Virus record (IMG/VR): IMGVR_UViG_3300043449_001137
Coordinates: 1-57,551 of that record
DNA length: 57,551 nucleotides
Reading direction: 5' to 3' (one strand)
Origin: a virus
Shown: positions 56,509 through 57,551 of the stretch, one piece after another
Layout of the letters: every line of letters begins with the position of its first letter
How positions within the stretch are numbered: the stretch's first letter is position 1
Notes under the pieces: generated by a model
Seen by the model: only the letters and a program-made list of their open reading frames with translations
Databases searched by the model: none
Told to the model about the DNA's origin: nothing
Program-made: the position numbers and the translations under genes

Positions 56509-57551
56509 TTAAATCTTAATACCAGCGAGTTTACGAAGTTGTTGAATAGTTTCATCAGCTTCGGCTGGGGCGGCTTCGACAACTTGTGCTGTCTTATCGC
56601 CTGTAACCACAGTCTTCTGTGATTGCTGTCCTTCAACAAGTTGTTTCTTCTCACGACGAACTTCCTCGTTTAAAACAGATGGCAGGTACTTCTGGAATTG
56701 GTCTTTTAGTTTAGCAGTATCTGTGCTTTCTAGTAACTCTTCCATGATTGCTCGTTTGTCTTTCGACAATGGTGAGCATAGGTCCTGCATGACGCGAACT
56801 CGCTGTGCTTGATCTTCCGCAATGCGCTGACGACGAAGCGACTCGCTAATTTGTTGTTCTTTTTGTGTTAGTGTTTGTTGAGCTTCTGATAGTTGTGTGT
56901 TCATATCTGCTAGCTTACGATTCAATTCGCTAACGGCTGTACCGTCTGCAAACTTACTTGCCATAAACTCGGCAGCGAAGGCTTCCATAATCTTACGACC
57001 AAAGTTATTTTCTTTAGCTGTACGGATGTCTTCTTTTAATTGTGTTACTTCTTTCTTGAAAGATTCAGCAACCATAGTATTGATTTTCTCGCTTGCTTTC
57101 TTGATGAAATTAGAACGAGCTTCTGCAATAGCTTTACGACCTTCTGCAACTAACTTAACGCGAGCGTCAACTAGTTGTTTATGGTCTTCGTGCAATTCGC
57201 TTAGTTCAGAAGTTAGTTTACGTAAAGCAAACTCTTCTAATTGACCAACTGCATCTTTTTGTGATTGGCGGTCAGACTTTAGTTCTGCTACTTCTTTTGC
57301 CAATGTTTCCATTACAAATTTCTGTAGTAACTGTGCGTCTTCGCTGATCTTGGCAGCATACTTTACACGTTGAGCAACTGCTTCTTCACGTAAAGTTTTT
57401 AAATCGGCAGCACCTGCAGAGATAGTATCTTGCATTAGCTTGTCCATTGCTTCAATTAGCTGGCTTTTATCGTGTTCATAACGACCAGCAAATTCTTCGC
57501 GTAACTCAGCTGTAACTGATTCACGGCTTTCGGATAAGTGTTTTTCCCAAG
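56509..57551 (-). CDS. 22: Prohead core scaffold gp22 (N-terminus cut by window edge)
   Basis: The reading frame continues past the ATG at 57447 to the window end with sensible sequence (HLSESRESVTAELREEF), so the gene is truncated here; 347 codons are visible. Highly charged, helical coiled-coil protein with GRKIMEAFAAEFMASKFADGT and LLESTDTAKLKDQFQKYLPSVL as in T4-like gp22. It ends ETIQQLRKLAGIKI, similar to motifs in the acidic protein at 27102. It forms the prohead core and is degraded by gp21 during maturation. gp23 follows after 14 nt. Confidence 0.88.
   Translation of the reverse strand, partial: WEKHLSESRESVTAELREEFAGRYEHDKSQLIEAMDKLMQDTISAGAADLKTLREEAVAQRVKYAAKISEDAQLLQKFVMETLAKEVAELKSDRQSQKDAVGQLEEFALRKLTSELSELHEDHKQLVDARVKLVAEGRKAIAEARSNFIKKASEKINTMVAESFKKEVTQLKEDIRTAKENNFGRKIMEAFAAEFMASKFADGTAVSELNRKLADMNTQLSEAQQTLTQKEQQISESLRRQRIAEDQAQRVRVMQDLCSPLSKDKRAIMEELLESTDTAKLKDQFQKYLPSVLNEEVRREKKQLVEGQQSQKTVVTGDKTAQVVEAAPAEADETIQQLRKLAGIKI

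Noticed and set aside
1-57551. Search by eye for tRNA genes, integrase or attachment sites
   Set aside because: No T-loop-type GTTCGA-x-x-CC context with a pairing acceptor stem and no recombinase domain was found; this was not an exhaustive computed scan.

Overview
The window is part of a genome of a T4-like contractile-tailed phage (myovirus). It carries the T4 core replication and recombination set: gp41-type helicase, gp61-type primase, gp32, UvsX, UvsY, UvsW, a class Ia ribonucleotide reductase large subunit and a gp1-type dNMP kinase. It also carries the T4 virion set: gp4, gp13, gp14, gp15, gp16, gp17, gp18, gp19, gp22 and gp23. Several small conserved genes resemble those of aquatic T4-like phages and cyanophages. 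No host gene, integrase or tRNA gene is seen, and the sequence does not name the host. Both window edges cut a gene: nrdA loses its C-terminus at base 1, and the gp22 scaffold loses its N-terminus at base 57551.

Layout, mostly read leftward because most genes are on the minus strand. 57551-54511: gp22 scaffold, gp23 major capsid, a zinc-ribbon protein and a holin-like membrane protein. 54505-43622: a tail-fibre block of six proteins, including a 1653-residue Ala-rich coiled-coil fibre and a collagen-like fibre with an S74 self-cleaving chaperone. 43523-42358: a small unknown gene and a glycosyltransferase-like gene. 39118-42416 (plus strand): gp14-like and gp15 neck/tail proteins, a Nudix hydrolase and an unknown gene. 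39008-34847: an unknown early gene, gp13-like, GNAT, permuted papain-like peptidase and dNMP kinase genes. 34745-25538: sheath gp18, tube gp19, a second tube-fold protein, gp4, gp16, two acidic proteins and terminase gp17. 25525-20524: an unknown gene, gp32, uvsX, small genes and uvsY. 20348-16020: a 50-residue protein, an AAA+ ATPase, an HNH protein, a DraRnl-type RNA ligase and uvsW. 16023-9423: small genes including a miniature DnaE-like protein, then primase and helicase. 9378-2360: probable virion-associated proteins and a PD-(D/E)XK nuclease. 2278-1: nrdA.

Two promoter classes can be read by eye. Ten sigma70-type promoters all have a 17-bp spacer and mostly precede replication and repair genes. 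About twenty T4-late-like elements (core TAAATA or TAAGTA) mostly precede virion genes. In both classes a large subset lies only about 4-8 nt before the start codon of a gene without a Shine-Dalgarno sequence, while genes with more distant promoters usually have one. This predicts a sizeable set of leaderless mRNAs. At two late genes the promoter lies in the loop of an inverted repeat whose inner arm holds or touches the ribosome-binding site, as in the T4 e and soc genes.

The most unusual protein-level observations are: a 196-residue protein that looks like a condensed DNA polymerase III alpha palm; a protein with a KxDG ligase-like motif, and other unrelated proteins, sharing an N-terminal MK-x-x-[ED]-hydrophobic signature like T4 capsid-targeting sequences; and a Trp-rich repeat module inserted in the tail sheath and appended to the gp14-like and gp15 proteins.
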